Positions 27,137 to 37,102 of a stretch of DNA of 64,000 nt are shown in pieces; positions within the stretch are counted from its first letter, which is position 1; each line of letters begins with the position of its first letter. Source of the DNA: Sediminicoccus sp. KRV36 (GTDB lineage Bacteria > Pseudomonadota > Alphaproteobacteria > Acetobacterales > Acetobacteraceae); NCBI RefSeq assembly GCF_023243115.1, contig NZ_CP085081.1, positions 4,614,001 to 4,678,000 on the forward strand, written 5' to 3'. The translations under genes were made by a program, and so were the position numbers. Below the pieces are notes generated by a model. It ran no database searches. It saw only the letters and a program-made list of their open reading frames with translations, and was not told the origin of the DNA.

Positions 27137-28099
27137 TCACTCCGGTCGAATGCTGGCACCGCGAATCAGCTCGCCCCACATGGTGGTCTCACGAGCCAAC
27201 AGGTCACGCACGGAAGCTGCATCGCCGGTGACGATATCCACCCCCTGCTCCGCCATGCGCGACCGCAGGGTCGCATCTTCCGTGGCGGTTCGCAAAGCGG
27301 CACCCAGTCGAGCCAGGACAGGCTCCGGTGTGCCCACCGGTGCGAACAGGGCCTGCCAGAACACCGCCTCGAAGCCGGGCACGGCATCAGCGACGGGGGG
27401 CAGGTCAGGCACCAGGGCGTTACGTTCGCGCGAGGAGATGGCCAGCCCACGCGTTGCCCCCTCCCGCATGGTCGGCAGGGCTTCAAGCAGGGCCTGGAAC
27501 ATCGCCTGGATGCGGCCAGCGCGCAGCTCGAGCAGCGCCGGGGCGCCGCCACGGAAAGGGATGTGCACTACGTCAATGCCGGTGCGCGCCACCAGAAGTG
27601 CTTGGGCCAGATGATTGACGGCGCCGGTCCCGCTGGAGCCAAAATTCACCCGCCCGGGATGGGCCCGGCAATAGGCGATGAATTCTTCCGTCGTGCGGGC
27701 CGGTACGGCAGGACTCACATGCAGCGCGAAGGCCGTACGGAACACCATTCCGACGGGCACCAGTTCACGCATCGGCTCACGCGGCGTCAGGTTCGGCTGC
27801 AAGGCCGGGTTGATGGCCAGGGTGGAGGTCCCCATCAGCAGTGTGTAGCCGTCAGGTCGCGCCTGCGCGACGTGAGTATTGGCCACCGCCGTCGCCGCAC
27901 CAACACGGTTCTCGATGACGACGGGGACACCCAGCTCCCGCTCCATCCGCGCAGCTACAGCGCGGCTCGTGACGTCGGTCACCCCGCCAGGCGCATAGCC
28001 GGAAGCGATGGCGAGGGCCCGGCTCGGGAAGCCCTCCTGCGCCCGGGCCGGAAGGGCGAGCAGGCTGGGTGTGGCCAGCAGGACGCGGCGTGGTGGCAT
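27137..28099 (-). CDS. Bug-type TTT receptor, third copy
   Basis: This 320-residue protein has a signal peptide ([18 protein letters not shown]) and the Bug signatures [30 protein letters not shown] and [15 protein letters not shown]. Like the two at 15770-17831 it has no linked TctAB permease. It is divergent from the phosphonate-type operon, 108 bases from phnC, and is followed by the small lipoprotein gene. Confidence 0.88.
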   Translation of the reverse strand: MPPRRVLLATPSLLALPARAQEGFPSRALAIASGYAPGGVTDVTSRAVAARMERELGVPVVIENRVGAATAVANTHVAQARPDGYTLLMGTSTLAINPALQPNLTPREPMRELVPVGMVFRTAFALHVSPAVPARTTEEFIAYCRAHPGRVNFGSSGTGAVNHLAQALLVARTGIDVVHIPFRGGAPALLELRAGRIQAMFQALLEALPTMREGATRGLAISSRERNALVPDLPPVADAVPGFEAVFWQALFAPVGTPEPVLARLGAALRTATEDATLRSRMAEQGVDIVTGDAASVRDLLARETTMWGELIRGASIRPE

Positions 28100-28151
28100 G
28101 GGATCCTCCGTTTTTTGGCATTGAGGCGGATATAACAGGGCTTTCGCGCAA

Positions 28152-28169
28152 CCGTCATGCGGGTGTCAT
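28152..28169 (+). promoter_or_regulatory. Putative Pho box upstream of phnC
   Basis: CCGTCAT (28152-28158), four bases, then GTGTCAT (28163-28169). Each repeat differs by one base from CTGTCAT, and the 7-4-7 spacing is exactly that of a PhoB site. It lies 38 bases before the phnC start. This implies induction by phosphate starvation through PhoB. Confidence 0.65.
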
Positions 28170-28207
28170 ACAGAACTTCTACGCCGCCTCGCAGCAGTCG
28201 GGGTCTG

Positions 28208-29038
28208 ATGATGCTTGATATTGAAGGTCTGACACGCCGCTTTGGTGATGTGAAGGCCGTTGACGGTGTGAATCTCTCCGTGCCGGCAGGCCAGTTCGTG
28301 GGCGTCATCGGCCGCTCCGGCGCAGGCAAATCCACCCTGCTGCGCCTGATCAACCGCCTGGCAGAGCCCAGCGAGGGACGCATCATCTTTGAAGGCCGTG
28401 ACGTGACGGCACTCAAGGGCCGGGCGCTGCGTGATTGGCGCACCGGCTGTGCCATGATCTTCCAGCAGTTCAATCTCGTGCAGCGCCTCGATGTCCTGAC
28501 GAACGTGCTGATCGGCCGGCTGAACCACCGCCATGGAATGCTGGCGCGCCTCGGCTCGCTCTTCTGCCAATTCTCGGCCGAGGAACGCGCCATGGCACTG
28601 GCCGCGCTGGAGCGCTTTGACCTGTTGAGCACGGCCCTGCAGCGCGCCGATACACTCTCGGGCGGCCAGCAGCAGCGAGTGGCCATTTGCCGCGCGTTGA
28701 TGCAGCAGCCGCGCATCATCCTGGCCGACGAGCCGATCGCCAGCCTGGATCCCCGCAACGCGCGCACCGTGATGGATGCGCTGGCCCAGGTGAACAGCCG
28801 CGACGGCATCACCGTGCTGGTCAACCTGCATCACCTGGAGACGGCACGCGAATACTGCACCCGCGTCATCGCCATGCAGCACGGCCGCGTGGTCTTCGAC
28901 GGCGCACCGAGCCAACTGGATGCGGCGCGCATCACCCAGATCTACGGCATCACCGAGGCGGAATTCCAAGCGGAAGCAGCTGCCGCGGTGAATGCCAGCC
29001 ACGCCTATTCGGCGCCGCACCAGGCGGCAATGGCCTAA
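28208..29038 (+). CDS. phnC: Phosphonate-type ABC transporter ATP-binding protein
   Basis: This 276-residue ATPase has Walker [10 protein letters not shown], signature LSGGQQQR and Walker B IILADEP, with the PhnC-type middle [19 protein letters not shown]. It powers import of phosphonates, phosphite or related phosphorus compounds. ATG 28208 (or 28211) is chosen; an upstream in-frame ATG at 28157 falls inside the Pho box. It is first in a five-gene operon with two receptors and two permeases. Confidence 0.92.
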   Translation: MMLDIEGLTRRFGDVKAVDGVNLSVPAGQFVGVIGRSGAGKSTLLRLINRLAEPSEGRIIFEGRDVTALKGRALRDWRTGCAMIFQQFNLVQRLDVLTNVLIGRLNHRHGMLARLGSLFCQFSAEERAMALAALERFDLLSTALQRADTLSGGQQQRVAICRALMQQPRIILADEPIASLDPRNARTVMDALAQVNSRDGITVLVNLHHLETAREYCTRVIAMQHGRVVFDGAPSQLDAARITQIYGITEAEFQAEAAAAVNASHAYSAPHQAAMA

Positions 29039-29059
29039 ATAATCCCAGGAGAACCAAAG

Positions 29060-30103
29060 ATGATGAATCGCCGCTACCTCGGCGCGCTGGCCCTCGGTGC
29101 CAGCACGCTGCCCGGCCTCGCAACCGCCCAGGTGCCGCGTGCCGCGCCTGCCACACTGGCGCCGGAAGCCGCCACCGGTGCCCGCATGCGCCGCACGCTG
29201 GATGCCGATGTCAGCATGCCAAGCCCAGGCCGCAAGGCATGGGCCGCGCAGGTCCCGCAAATTCGGATCGGCCTGCTCGGCGGTGAGAACGAGGCCGACC
29301 GCATGGGCCGCTTCGGCGCCTATCAGAACCTGCTGCAGGAAACCTTCCAGATTCCCGTGCGCCTGTTTGCCGCCAGCGATTATGCCGGGGTGCTGCAAGC
29401 CTTCTCCGCCGGACAGATCGAGTTCGCCAGCATGGGCCCCTCGGTCTATGCCGGCACCTGGATTGATACGAATGGCGGCGTGGAGCCGGTGCTGGTGGCC
29501 GAGGAGCGCGACGGCTCCATCAGCTATATCGCCGTCATGGTCACGCGCAGCGACAGCGGCATCACGAATTTCGAGCAGATGCGCGGCCGCAGCCTGGCCT
29601 GGGCCGATGCCAATTCCACCTCCGGCTACCTGGTTCCACGCTTCGCTCTGCGTCGGCAGGGGATCGGGGTGGAGAGCGGGCAGTATTTCGCGCGCACCGG
29701 CTTTGGCGGCGGGCATGAGCAGGCGGTGGTCGCCGTGCTGCAACGCCAATACGACGCGGCGATGACCTGGGCCTCAGGCCAGGGCGATCCGAACGAGGGC
29801 TTCAGCCGTGGCAACCTGCGCGCCATGGTGGACAAGGGCATGCTCAACATGCGCGACCTGCGCATCATCTGGCAGAGCGAGCCGATCATCAACGGCCCGA
29901 TCACCATGCGCACCAACCTGCCGCGCGGCTTCCGGGATGACATCGTGAATTTCCACCTCGCACTGCCCAAGACGCATCCGGCGATCTACCAGCAGATCGA
30001 GCGGGGCGGCGGCACGGGCTATCGCGAAGTGACGCATGCCCAGTTCCAGTTCCTGGTGGATATGCGCCGGGAAGAGGCGGCCGAGCGCCGCAGACGCTCC
30101 TAG
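29060..30103 (+). CDS. phnD: Phosphonate-type periplasmic receptor, copy 1
   Basis: This 347-residue protein has a signal peptide with RR (MMNRRYLGALALGASTLPG), an extra Ala-rich stretch to about 60, then the PhnD pattern IRIGLLGGENEADRMGRF, LQAFSAGQIEFASMGPSVYA and TGFGGGHEQAVVAVLQRQYD. It delivers the ligand to PhnC/PhnE. It is a tandem paralogue of the next gene, and the long Ala-rich N-terminal stretch is not shared. Confidence 0.9.
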   Translation: MMNRRYLGALALGASTLPGLATAQVPRAAPATLAPEAATGARMRRTLDADVSMPSPGRKAWAAQVPQIRIGLLGGENEADRMGRFGAYQNLLQETFQIPVRLFAASDYAGVLQAFSAGQIEFASMGPSVYAGTWIDTNGGVEPVLVAEERDGSISYIAVMVTRSDSGITNFEQMRGRSLAWADANSTSGYLVPRFALRRQGIGVESGQYFARTGFGGGHEQAVVAVLQRQYDAAMTWASGQGDPNEGFSRGNLRAMVDKGMLNMRDLRIIWQSEPIINGPITMRTNLPRGFRDDIVNFHLALPKTHPAIYQQIERGGGTGYREVTHAQFQFLVDMRREEAAERRRRS

Positions 30104-30208
30104 AGTGCTCCCATGCTTCGCGCTGGAAGCCGACCGCATCGCTACTGGCGTGGGACCTGCCAGGGCGTGCCGGTCGCTTCGCGGCCCTGATGTTCGAGGC
30201 TGCCTGCA

Positions 30209-31210
30209 ATGAACCACACTGATCTGACCCGCCGCATCCTGGTGGGTGCAGCTTCCCTCCTGCCAGTCTCGGTCGCGGCGCAGGAATGGCGTCCGCGCCG
30301 CACGGGCGATGGCACCCATGCCATGCCCGAACCTGGCCGCCGCGCCTGGGCCGAGCAGGTGCCGGTCATCCGCGTGGGCCTGATGGGCGGCGAGAATGAG
30401 GCGGATCGCCTCGGCCGCTTCGATGGGCTCCGCCGCCTGCTGGAAGAGACGTTCCATGTGCCGGTGCGGCTGATGCCAGCCAGCGATTATGCGGGCGTCA
30501 TGCAGGCGCTTTCCGCCAGGCAGATCGAATTTGCCGGGCTTGGTCCCTCCATCTACGCCGCAGCCTGGATTGATACGAATGGCGGCATCGAACCCATTCT
30601 GACCAGCGAGCAGGTGGATGGCTCCACCAGCTACGTCTCTGTCATGCTGGCGCGTGCCGACAGCGGGATCAGCAACCTCGAACAGATGCGCGGGCGCAGC
30701 CTTGCCTGGGCCGATCCCAACTCTGCCTCGGGCTATCTTATCCCGCGCTTCGAGCTGCGCCGAGCGGGCGTCGGCGTCGAGCCCGGGCAATTTTTCGGCC
30801 GTACCGGCTTTGGTGGCGGGCATGAGCAGGCCGTGGTCGCCATGCTGCAACGCCAATATGATGCGGCGGTGACCTGGGCCTCCGGCATCGGCGACGTCAA
30901 TGAGGGCTACACCCGCGGGAATATGCGCGCCATGGTCGAGAAGGGCATGCTGCGCATGTCCGATGTTCGAATCATCTGGCAGTCGCGTCCCATCCAGAAT
31001 GGGCCACTGGCGATGCGAACCGATCTGCCGGGCGGGTTCCGCGAGGATATCATCCGCTTTTACCTGGCGCTGCCGCACGCCAAACCGCAAGTCTTCGAGC
31101 AGATCGCGCGCGGCACCGGTGCCGGATTTCGCGAAGTGCGGCACAGCGACTACGAGGTCTTTGTGGAAATGCGCCGCGAGGAAGCGGCGGCACGCCGGCG
31201 GCGCTCCTGA
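30209..31210 (+). CDS. phnD: Phosphonate-type periplasmic receptor, copy 2
   Basis: This 333-residue protein is closely similar to copy 1 along its length, for example VIRVGLMGGENEADRLGRF and TGFGGGHEQAVVAMLQRQYD. Its signal peptide is TRRILVGAASLLPVSVAAQ. Both end in an Arg-rich tail after REEA. Two receptors feeding one ATPase would widen the ligand range. Its stop overlaps the next start (TGATG). Confidence 0.9.
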   Translation: MNHTDLTRRILVGAASLLPVSVAAQEWRPRRTGDGTHAMPEPGRRAWAEQVPVIRVGLMGGENEADRLGRFDGLRRLLEETFHVPVRLMPASDYAGVMQALSARQIEFAGLGPSIYAAAWIDTNGGIEPILTSEQVDGSTSYVSVMLARADSGISNLEQMRGRSLAWADPNSASGYLIPRFELRRAGVGVEPGQFFGRTGFGGGHEQAVVAMLQRQYDAAVTWASGIGDVNEGYTRGNMRAMVEKGMLRMSDVRIIWQSRPIQNGPLAMRTDLPGGFREDIIRFYLALPHAKPQVFEQIARGTGAGFREVRHSDYEVFVEMRREEAAARRRRS

Positions 31211-32094
31211 TGGTGGGCCCAATGAGTCCTGGCATCTGCATCCAGGACGCCGCCTTTCGCGATCTGCGCCGCCAGCGCCGGGTGGCAACGGTGATAGGCC
31301 TCGCCATTCTCACCGCCTGCCTGTTGCTGGCAGCCCGAACGAGTGAATTCTATCCCGCCTCGCTCGCTGCCGGCTTGCCACGCATCGGCGAGTATTTTTT
31401 GCGTATCGCGCCCTCCCTCGCATGGGAGAAACTCTTCGCTGGCGTCGATACAGAAGGTAGCTTCGCTTTCTGGTTCTATCGCCTCGACGCCTGGGCGCTG
31501 TTGCTGTTCGAGACGGCGCAGATGGCGGCCCTCGCGACGCTCAGCGGAGCGGCGGCCGCGCTGTTGCTGGCCTTCCCCGCGGCCAGAAACCTGGGTGCGC
31601 CGGCCTGGGCCTTCCAGGCCTCACGTCGTTTGCTGGAAGCCACCCGCACCGTGCCCGAGATCGTCTTCGCGCTGATCTTTGTGTGGGCCTTCGGCGTTGG
31701 GGCTCTGGCCGGCATCCTCGCCATCGCGCTCCACACGGCGGGCGCATTGGGGAAGCTTTTCGCCGATGCGATGGAGAATGTGGAGATGCGTCCCTGGGAT
31801 GGCGTTCGCGCCGCCGGCGGCACCTGGAGTGAGGCTTGCCGCTTCGCTGTGCTGCCCGCCGCCCTGCCCGACCTGCTCAGCTACGCGATGCTGCGCTTCG
31901 AGATCAATCTGCGCTCCGCCAGCGTCATCGGCTTCGTCGGCGCGGGCGGCATCGGCGAGGAACTCTACAAGGTGATCTCCTTCAACTATTACGAGGAGAT
32001 CAGCGCCATCATCCTGCTGGTCATTCTTGCCGTCATGATGATTGACCTGATCTCTGAGCGACTGCGCCGGCGAATCATCGAGGCAGTGGCATGA
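31210..32094 (+). CDS. phnE: Phosphonate-type ABC permease 1
   Basis: This 294-residue inner-membrane protein shows the PhnE pattern: EATRTVPEIVFALIFVWAFG, KLFADAMENVEMRPWDGVRA, and a C-terminal RSASVIGFVGAGGIGEELYK. The segment around GVRAAGGTWSEACRFAVLP contacts the ATPase. It overlaps the receptor upstream and the second permease downstream (ATGA), so the operon is translationally coupled. Confidence 0.9.
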   Translation: MVGPMSPGICIQDAAFRDLRRQRRVATVIGLAILTACLLLAARTSEFYPASLAAGLPRIGEYFLRIAPSLAWEKLFAGVDTEGSFAFWFYRLDAWALLLFETAQMAALATLSGAAAALLLAFPAARNLGAPAWAFQASRRLLEATRTVPEIVFALIFVWAFGVGALAGILAIALHTAGALGKLFADAMENVEMRPWDGVRAAGGTWSEACRFAVLPAALPDLLSYAMLRFEINLRSASVIGFVGAGGIGEELYKVISFNYYEEISAIILLVILAVMMIDLISERLRRRIIEAVA

Positions 32095-32921
32095 CCCCCG
32101 CCGAAATCACTGCGTGGCAGCAGCGGGTGCCTCTCGCCTTTGGTCCCACGCCGCAGGTCCGCGGGCTGCGCATACTGGGGGGTTTGGCCTTTCTCACCTG
32201 GTTGTTTGGCACACTCTGGTGGTTTGATGTCTCGCCTCAACGCATGTGGAACGGCCTGAACGGGCTTCTTGTCATCACGCGGTTGATGATCCCGCCGTCG
32301 CCGGGTGAGCAATGGCTGGAAATTCTCCAGGGCCTCGCCGAGAGCCTGGCCATGGCATTCCTGGGCACCTTCATCGCAGCACTCATCGCGCTGCCGCTGG
32401 GTTTCCTGGGTGCCAACAATGTCGTGAGCAATACGCTGTTCCGCTTCTCGCTGCGCCGCGTCTTCGACGGATTTCGTGGCGTGGACCAGTTGATCTGGGC
32501 GCTGGCCTATGTGCGTGCGGTTGGCTTGGGGCCGCTGGCCGGCGTACTCGCCATCGCGACCGCAGACATTGCCGTATTGGCCAAGCTATATGCCGAAGCC
32601 ATCGAGAACGCAGAAAAAAAGCAGGCTGAGGGGATTGCCGCGGCGGGGGGATCGCCAACCCTCGTCATGCGATTTGGCATCCTGCCTCAGGTGGCCCCCG
32701 TCTTGCTCGGCCATGCCTTGTATTTCTTTGAGAGCAACACGCGCTCAGCCACCATCCTGGGCGTGGTAGGCGCTGGCGGCATCGGACTGCAGATCGCGGA
32801 ACGCATCCGCGTTCGGCATTGGGATGAGGTGGCGTTCATCATCATCCTGATGGTGCTGATGGTTGCCGTGATCGACTGGATGTCAGGCAAGCTGCGACGC
32901 CGGTTGATCGGGGCGCGCTGA
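32091..32921 (+). CDS. phnE: Phosphonate-type ABC permease 2
   Basis: This 276-residue protein is the second PhnE-type permease, with GVDQLIWALAYVRAVGLGPL, KLYAEAIENAEKKQAEGIAA and RSATILGVVGAGGIGLQIAE. Two PhnE genes in one operon usually form a heterodimeric pore. No C-P lyase (phnG-M), phnWX or ptxD genes follow, so this operon only imports. Confidence 0.9.
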   Translation: MTPAEITAWQQRVPLAFGPTPQVRGLRILGGLAFLTWLFGTLWWFDVSPQRMWNGLNGLLVITRLMIPPSPGEQWLEILQGLAESLAMAFLGTFIAALIALPLGFLGANNVVSNTLFRFSLRRVFDGFRGVDQLIWALAYVRAVGLGPLAGVLAIATADIAVLAKLYAEAIENAEKKQAEGIAAAGGSPTLVMRFGILPQVAPVLLGHALYFFESNTRSATILGVVGAGGIGLQIAERIRVRHWDEVAFIIILMVLMVAVIDWMSGKLRRRLIGAR

Positions 32922-32952
32922 AACGGAAGGAACGCCGATCAGCGCCCTCCGT

Positions 32953-34128
32953 CTATCCCTCGCCCAGTTGCTGTTCCACCAGCCGCGCGAAGCAGCTGGC
33001 GCCGATGGGCAGCAGGGCGTCGTTGAAGTCGTAGCGGCCATTGTGCACGGGCACATCGCCATGCTCCGGTGTCATCTGGCCGAGCAGCATGAAGGCGCCG
33101 GGCGCCTTTTCCAGGTAATAGGCGAAATCCTCACCGGCGGTGAGCGAGGGCAGGTTGGTCATGATGAGGTCATCCCCCACCACGTCGCGCGCTGCCGCCT
33201 CGAAGGCTGAGGCTTCCTCCACCGTGTTGATTGTGGGCGGGTAAGAGCGGCGGTAATCCAGCGCCACCTCCACCCCATGCGCCGCGGCCAGGCCGTGCAG
33301 CGTCTGGTGGAACAGCTCATCCATCGCGCGGCGGGTGCTGGGTTTCAGCGTGCGGATGGTGCCACTCATCTCCACGGTTTCGGGGATGACGATCTGCGAG
33401 GTGCCGGCGTTGAAGCGGCCAACGGAGAGCACCACCGTGTCATGCGGGTCCATGCGGCGGCTCACCAGGTTTTGCAGCGCGGTGTAGAGCTGCACGGCGC
33501 AGGGCAGCGGATCGAGCCCGCGATGCGGCTGCGCCGCGTGGCTGCTGCGGCCGGTCAGCGTCAGGTTGAAGTAATCCACCGCGGCCAGCACCGTGCCGGG
33601 GCGGATGGCGGCGGTGCCGAGCGGCAGGTCATAGGAATTGTGGATGCCGAAGACCTGGTCGCAGGGGTATTTCTCAAACAGTCCGTCGCGCAGCATTTCG
33701 GCGGCCCCCGTCAGCCCCTCTTCCGCCGGCTGGAAGATCAGGTGGACGGTGCCGGAGAAGTTGCGCGTCTCGGCCAGGTAGCGCGCGGCACCCAGCAGCA
33801 TGGTGGTGTGGCCGTCATGGCCGCAGGCATGCATACGGTTGGGGATGGTGCTGCGATGCACGAATTCGTTGAGTTCCGGCATGGGTAGCGCGTCCATGTC
33901 GGCGCGCAGGCCGATCTTCCGGTTGCCGGGGCGGCGGCCCTGAATGATGCCGACCAGGCCGGTCTTGCCGAAGCCGCGCTCGATCTCGATGCCCCAGGAT
34001 TGCAGCTTTTCGGCCACGATGCCGCTGGTGCGGACCTCCTCGAAGCCGATTTCGGGATGGGCGTGGAAGTCGCGCCGCCACTCGGTCATCTCGGCGTGGA
34101 ATTCGGCGATGCGGGGGATGGGCTGCAT
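32953..34128 (-). CDS. M20-family amidohydrolase (hippurate hydrolase type)
   Basis: This 391-residue metalloenzyme has RRDFHAHPEIGFEE, the metal motif MHACGHDGHTTMLLG and the acidic pair QPAEEG, as in hippurate hydrolases and IAA-amino acid hydrolases. It hydrolyses N-acyl amino acids in the cytoplasm. ATG 34128 (MQPIPRIAEFH) has GAGGAG close upstream; a longer frame to 34308 adds no family sequence. It lies 10 bases after the MaoC gene on the same strand. Confidence 0.87.
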   Translation of the reverse strand: MQPIPRIAEFHAEMTEWRRDFHAHPEIGFEEVRTSGIVAEKLQSWGIEIERGFGKTGLVGIIQGRRPGNRKIGLRADMDALPMPELNEFVHRSTIPNRMHACGHDGHTTMLLGAARYLAETRNFSGTVHLIFQPAEEGLTGAAEMLRDGLFEKYPCDQVFGIHNSYDLPLGTAAIRPGTVLAAVDYFNLTLTGRSSHAAQPHRGLDPLPCAVQLYTALQNLVSRRMDPHDTVVLSVGRFNAGTSQIVIPETVEMSGTIRTLKPSTRRAMDELFHQTLHGLAAAHGVEVALDYRRSYPPTINTVEEASAFEAAARDVVGDDLIMTNLPSLTAGEDFAYYLEKAPGAFMLLGQMTPEHGDVPVHNGRYDFNDALLPIGASCFARLVEQQLGEG

Positions 34129-34138
34129 GGGGTTCTCC

Positions 34139-34993
34139 TCAGGCGAAGCGGAAGGCGCCGTTGCTAACGACGACGACATCGCGCTCCACCACGCGGGCGC
34201 GGAAGGTCGCGCCCTCCGGACGATGCCAGATTTCGGTGCGGATCGTCTCCCCCGGATAAACGGGCGAGGAGAAGCGCAGATCCATCCCCCCGAAGCGGGC
34301 GGTGCCATAATCGCACAGGCTTTGCATCAGCGCGTGGCAGACCACGCCAAAGGTGCAGAGCCCGTGGAGGATGGGGCGCGGGAAGCCGGCCTTGGTGGCG
34401 ACGCCCGGATCAATATGCAGCGGGTTGTGATCGCCATTCAGGCGGTACCAGGCGGCTTGTTCCGGCCGGGTCGGCAAATCGAGGGTGATGTGCGGCGTGC
34501 CCTCGGGCTCGGGGTGCGGGGCCTTCACCAGGCCCGCCGCGCCACCGAAGCCGCCATCCCCCCGTGCAAAGGTGGTCATCTCCACGGTGGCGAGCTTCTC
34601 GCCGGTCATGGCGTCACGGATCACGCGCTCGGAATAGATCAGCGCGCCCTTCCCGTGGCCGCGATCCACCAGGCCCGTGACGCGGGAGGTGCCGATGATT
34701 TCGCCGCTGGTGGGCAGGGGCCGATGCAGGGTGAGGGATTGCTCACCATGCACCACGCGCACCCAATCCACGCCGGTATCGGGCGCCTTCAGCCAGAAGC
34801 CGGGATAGCCGAGCACGACGGCCATGGACGGCATGGCCTGCAAGCCCGGCTCATAGGTGAAGGGGAGTTGCCGCAGATCCATCGGGTCCTGCCCCAGGCC
34901 GATGGAAAGGTTGTAGAGCGCCACATCCTGCCAGCGCAGCGTCTGCCGGATTTCCGGAATGGGATAGGCGAGCAGCTTTTCGGCGATGATCAC
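34139..34993 (-). CDS. MaoC-like hydratase (enoyl-CoA hydratase 2 type)
   Basis: This 284-residue double hot-dog protein has the hydratase 2 motif in YRLNGDHNPLHIDPGVATKA followed by GFPRPILHGLCTFG. Members hydrate 2-enoyl-CoA to 3-hydroxyacyl-CoA. The start overlaps the stop of the CoA ligase gene upstream by 4 bases, so acyl activation and hydration are probably coupled in one pathway together with the M20 hydrolase. Confidence 0.87.
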   Translation of the reverse strand: MIIAEKLLAYPIPEIRQTLRWQDVALYNLSIGLGQDPMDLRQLPFTYEPGLQAMPSMAVVLGYPGFWLKAPDTGVDWVRVVHGEQSLTLHRPLPTSGEIIGTSRVTGLVDRGHGKGALIYSERVIRDAMTGEKLATVEMTTFARGDGGFGGAAGLVKAPHPEPEGTPHITLDLPTRPEQAAWYRLNGDHNPLHIDPGVATKAGFPRPILHGLCTFGVVCHALMQSLCDYGTARFGGMDLRFSSPVYPGETIRTEIWHRPEGATFRARVVERDVVVVSNGAFRFA

Positions 34994-37080
34994 TTCCCGA
35001 TCTCCAGCACGGCATCGGCGGCGAAGGCGCCCTCGCCTTCCGGCAGAACCAGCAGCGGGTTGATATCCACCGAGATGAGCTGCGGCCCGGCGGCGGCGGC
35101 GAAGGTGGAGAGGTTGGCCAGGGCCAGGGCCAGCGCCGCCACATCGGCCCGCTTGCGACCGCGGATGCCATCCAGCAGCGGAAAGCCCTTGAGGCTGCGG
35201 ATCATCACCTCGGCATCTTCGACGCTGAAGGGGCAGCGACGGAAGGTCACGTCCTTCAGCACCTCGATGAAGATGCCGCCCAGCCCCACCATGGCGACCG
35301 GCCCAAAGACCGGGTCGCGCACCATGCCCAGCGCCATTTCCACCGCACCCTTGATCTGGCGCGCGACCAGCACGCCCTCGATATTGGCGCCCGGCGCGCG
35401 TTCGGCGGCGCGGGCGAGCAGCGTGGCGAAACCGTCCCGCACCGCCGCCTCGCTGGCGATATCCAGCAACACGCCGCCGATCTCACTCTTGTGGAGGATA
35501 TCCGGGCTGAGGATTTTCAGCACCACGGGGAAGCCGAATTCGGCTGCCGCGCTGACGGCCGCTTCCACATCGGCGCAGGCGCGTTGCGGCACGGCCGGGA
35601 TGCCGCTGGCAGCGAGAATGCGCTTGCCCTCGGCCTCCGTCGGCGTGTGATCGGGCAACACCACTTCCGGCAGCAGGCTGGCCACACGCTCGGCGCGGGC
35701 AAAAGCCTCGCCGAAGCGGCCCATCGCGTGCAGCGCCACCACGGCGCGCGTCGGGTCCTCGAAGATCAGGAAGCCGTCCTTCTCATATTCGCGGATCATG
35801 TCGCGCGGGGCGATGATGGAGAGCGCCCAGAGCCGGTCCGTGTGCTGGTCCGCCACCGCCTTCATCTGCGCGCGCAGCTTGGGTGCCACCGACTTCGACG
35901 CCCCCACCTGGGTGAAGAAGCCCAGGCACGAGGTATAGCCACCATCCACCACCATCGCCTTGGCGAATTCGCCGATGAGTTCCGTCTGATTGATCGCCTG
36001 CGCCGTGCAATCCACCGGGTTGCGGGGCGCGCAGAAGGGCACGAAGCCGCGCAGCCTGTCCTGCGCCGCCTGCGGCATTTCCGGCATGTCGAAACCGATG
36101 GATTCCGCCACATCCGAAATCAGCACGCCCGCCCCGCCGGAGACCGTCACCACGCCCAGCGTGTTGCGCACGGGATAGATCTTCTTGGTCGCCGCATAGG
36201 CGATATCCAGCAGCTCCTCCGTGTTGCGCGCGCGCACCACGCCGAATTCCTGCAGCACCGCATCCGTCACGGCGTCATCGCCCGCGATGCTCGCTGTGTG
36301 GGATTGCGCCGCCGCCTGGCCGAGCGCGCTGCGGCCCACCTTCATCATCACCACGGGCTTGCGGTTGCGGCGCGCGAGATCGAGTGCGGCCAGGAAACGC
36401 TCGCCCTCGCGAATGCCCTCGGCATAGGCGCAGATCACGTCCACATCGGGGCTTTGCGCCATCCAGCCCAGCACGTCGCTCAGCGTCACCTCGGCCTCAT
36501 TGCCCGTGGTGATGCAGATTTGCGTGCCGATCTCGCGGTCCCGCGCGATGGAATACAAATGCGTGCCATAGGCGCCGGATTGCGACGCAATGCCGATCCG
36601 CCCCGGCAAGGGCCAGCCGCTTTCGAAGCTGGCGGAAAACGTGGCGTAGAAGTTGATCGCGGCGTTGAATAACCCCAGGCAATTGGGGCCGAGCAGGCGC
36701 ATGCCATGCCGCCTCGCGCTCGCCACCATCACATCCTGCGCGGCGGCCCCCGTGGCATCCATTTCGGCGAAGCCCGCGGTGAAGACGATGGCGCCCTTGC
36801 AGCCACGGGCCCCCAGATCCTCCACCGCCTGCAAGGCCGCGGCACTCGGCACCGCGACGATGGCGACATCGGGCGTCTCGGGCAGGCTCGCCACATCGGC
36901 ATAGCTGGTCAGGCCCTGCACCGTGCTGCGCTTGGGATTCACGGGGTAGATGGCGCCCTGGAAGCCGCGTTGCAGCATGTAGGAGATGGGACGGCCGCCG
37001 ATGCGCGTGGCCTCGTCGGAGGCGCCGATGATGGCGATGGAACGTGGGTTCACGACCGGGTCCAGGGATGAAAAATTCAT
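34990..37080 (-). CDS. ADP-forming acyl-CoA synthetase, fused alpha-beta (acetate-CoA ligase family)
   Basis: This 696-residue protein has a CoA-binding domain (VVNPRSIAIIGASDEATRIG), a succinyl-CoA ligase-like centre with the phosphohistidine region QSHTASIAGDD, and a C-terminal ATP-grasp domain (ASGIPAVPQ to ISVDINPLLVLPEGEG). Such NDP-forming enzymes make acyl-CoA from acid, CoA and ATP with release of ADP. The substrate is open. It is followed without a gap by the MaoC gene. Confidence 0.88.
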   Translation of the reverse strand: MNFSSLDPVVNPRSIAIIGASDEATRIGGRPISYMLQRGFQGAIYPVNPKRSTVQGLTSYADVASLPETPDVAIVAVPSAAALQAVEDLGARGCKGAIVFTAGFAEMDATGAAAQDVMVASARRHGMRLLGPNCLGLFNAAINFYATFSASFESGWPLPGRIGIASQSGAYGTHLYSIARDREIGTQICITTGNEAEVTLSDVLGWMAQSPDVDVICAYAEGIREGERFLAALDLARRNRKPVVMMKVGRSALGQAAAQSHTASIAGDDAVTDAVLQEFGVVRARNTEELLDIAYAATKKIYPVRNTLGVVTVSGGAGVLISDVAESIGFDMPEMPQAAQDRLRGFVPFCAPRNPVDCTAQAINQTELIGEFAKAMVVDGGYTSCLGFFTQVGASKSVAPKLRAQMKAVADQHTDRLWALSIIAPRDMIREYEKDGFLIFEDPTRAVVALHAMGRFGEAFARAERVASLLPEVVLPDHTPTEAEGKRILAASGIPAVPQRACADVEAAVSAAAEFGFPVVLKILSPDILHKSEIGGVLLDIASEAAVRDGFATLLARAAERAPGANIEGVLVARQIKGAVEMALGMVRDPVFGPVAMVGLGGIFIEVLKDVTFRRCPFSVEDAEVMIRSLKGFPLLDGIRGRKRADVAALALALANLSTFAAAAGPQLISVDINPLLVLPEGEGAFAADAVLEIGK

Positions 37081-37102
37081 TTTTGCGTTTCCTCAAACAA
37101 GA

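Noticed and set aside
28157..28207. Longer phnC start at 28157
   Set aside because: The added 17 residues overlap the Pho box and do not look like a PhnC N-terminus.
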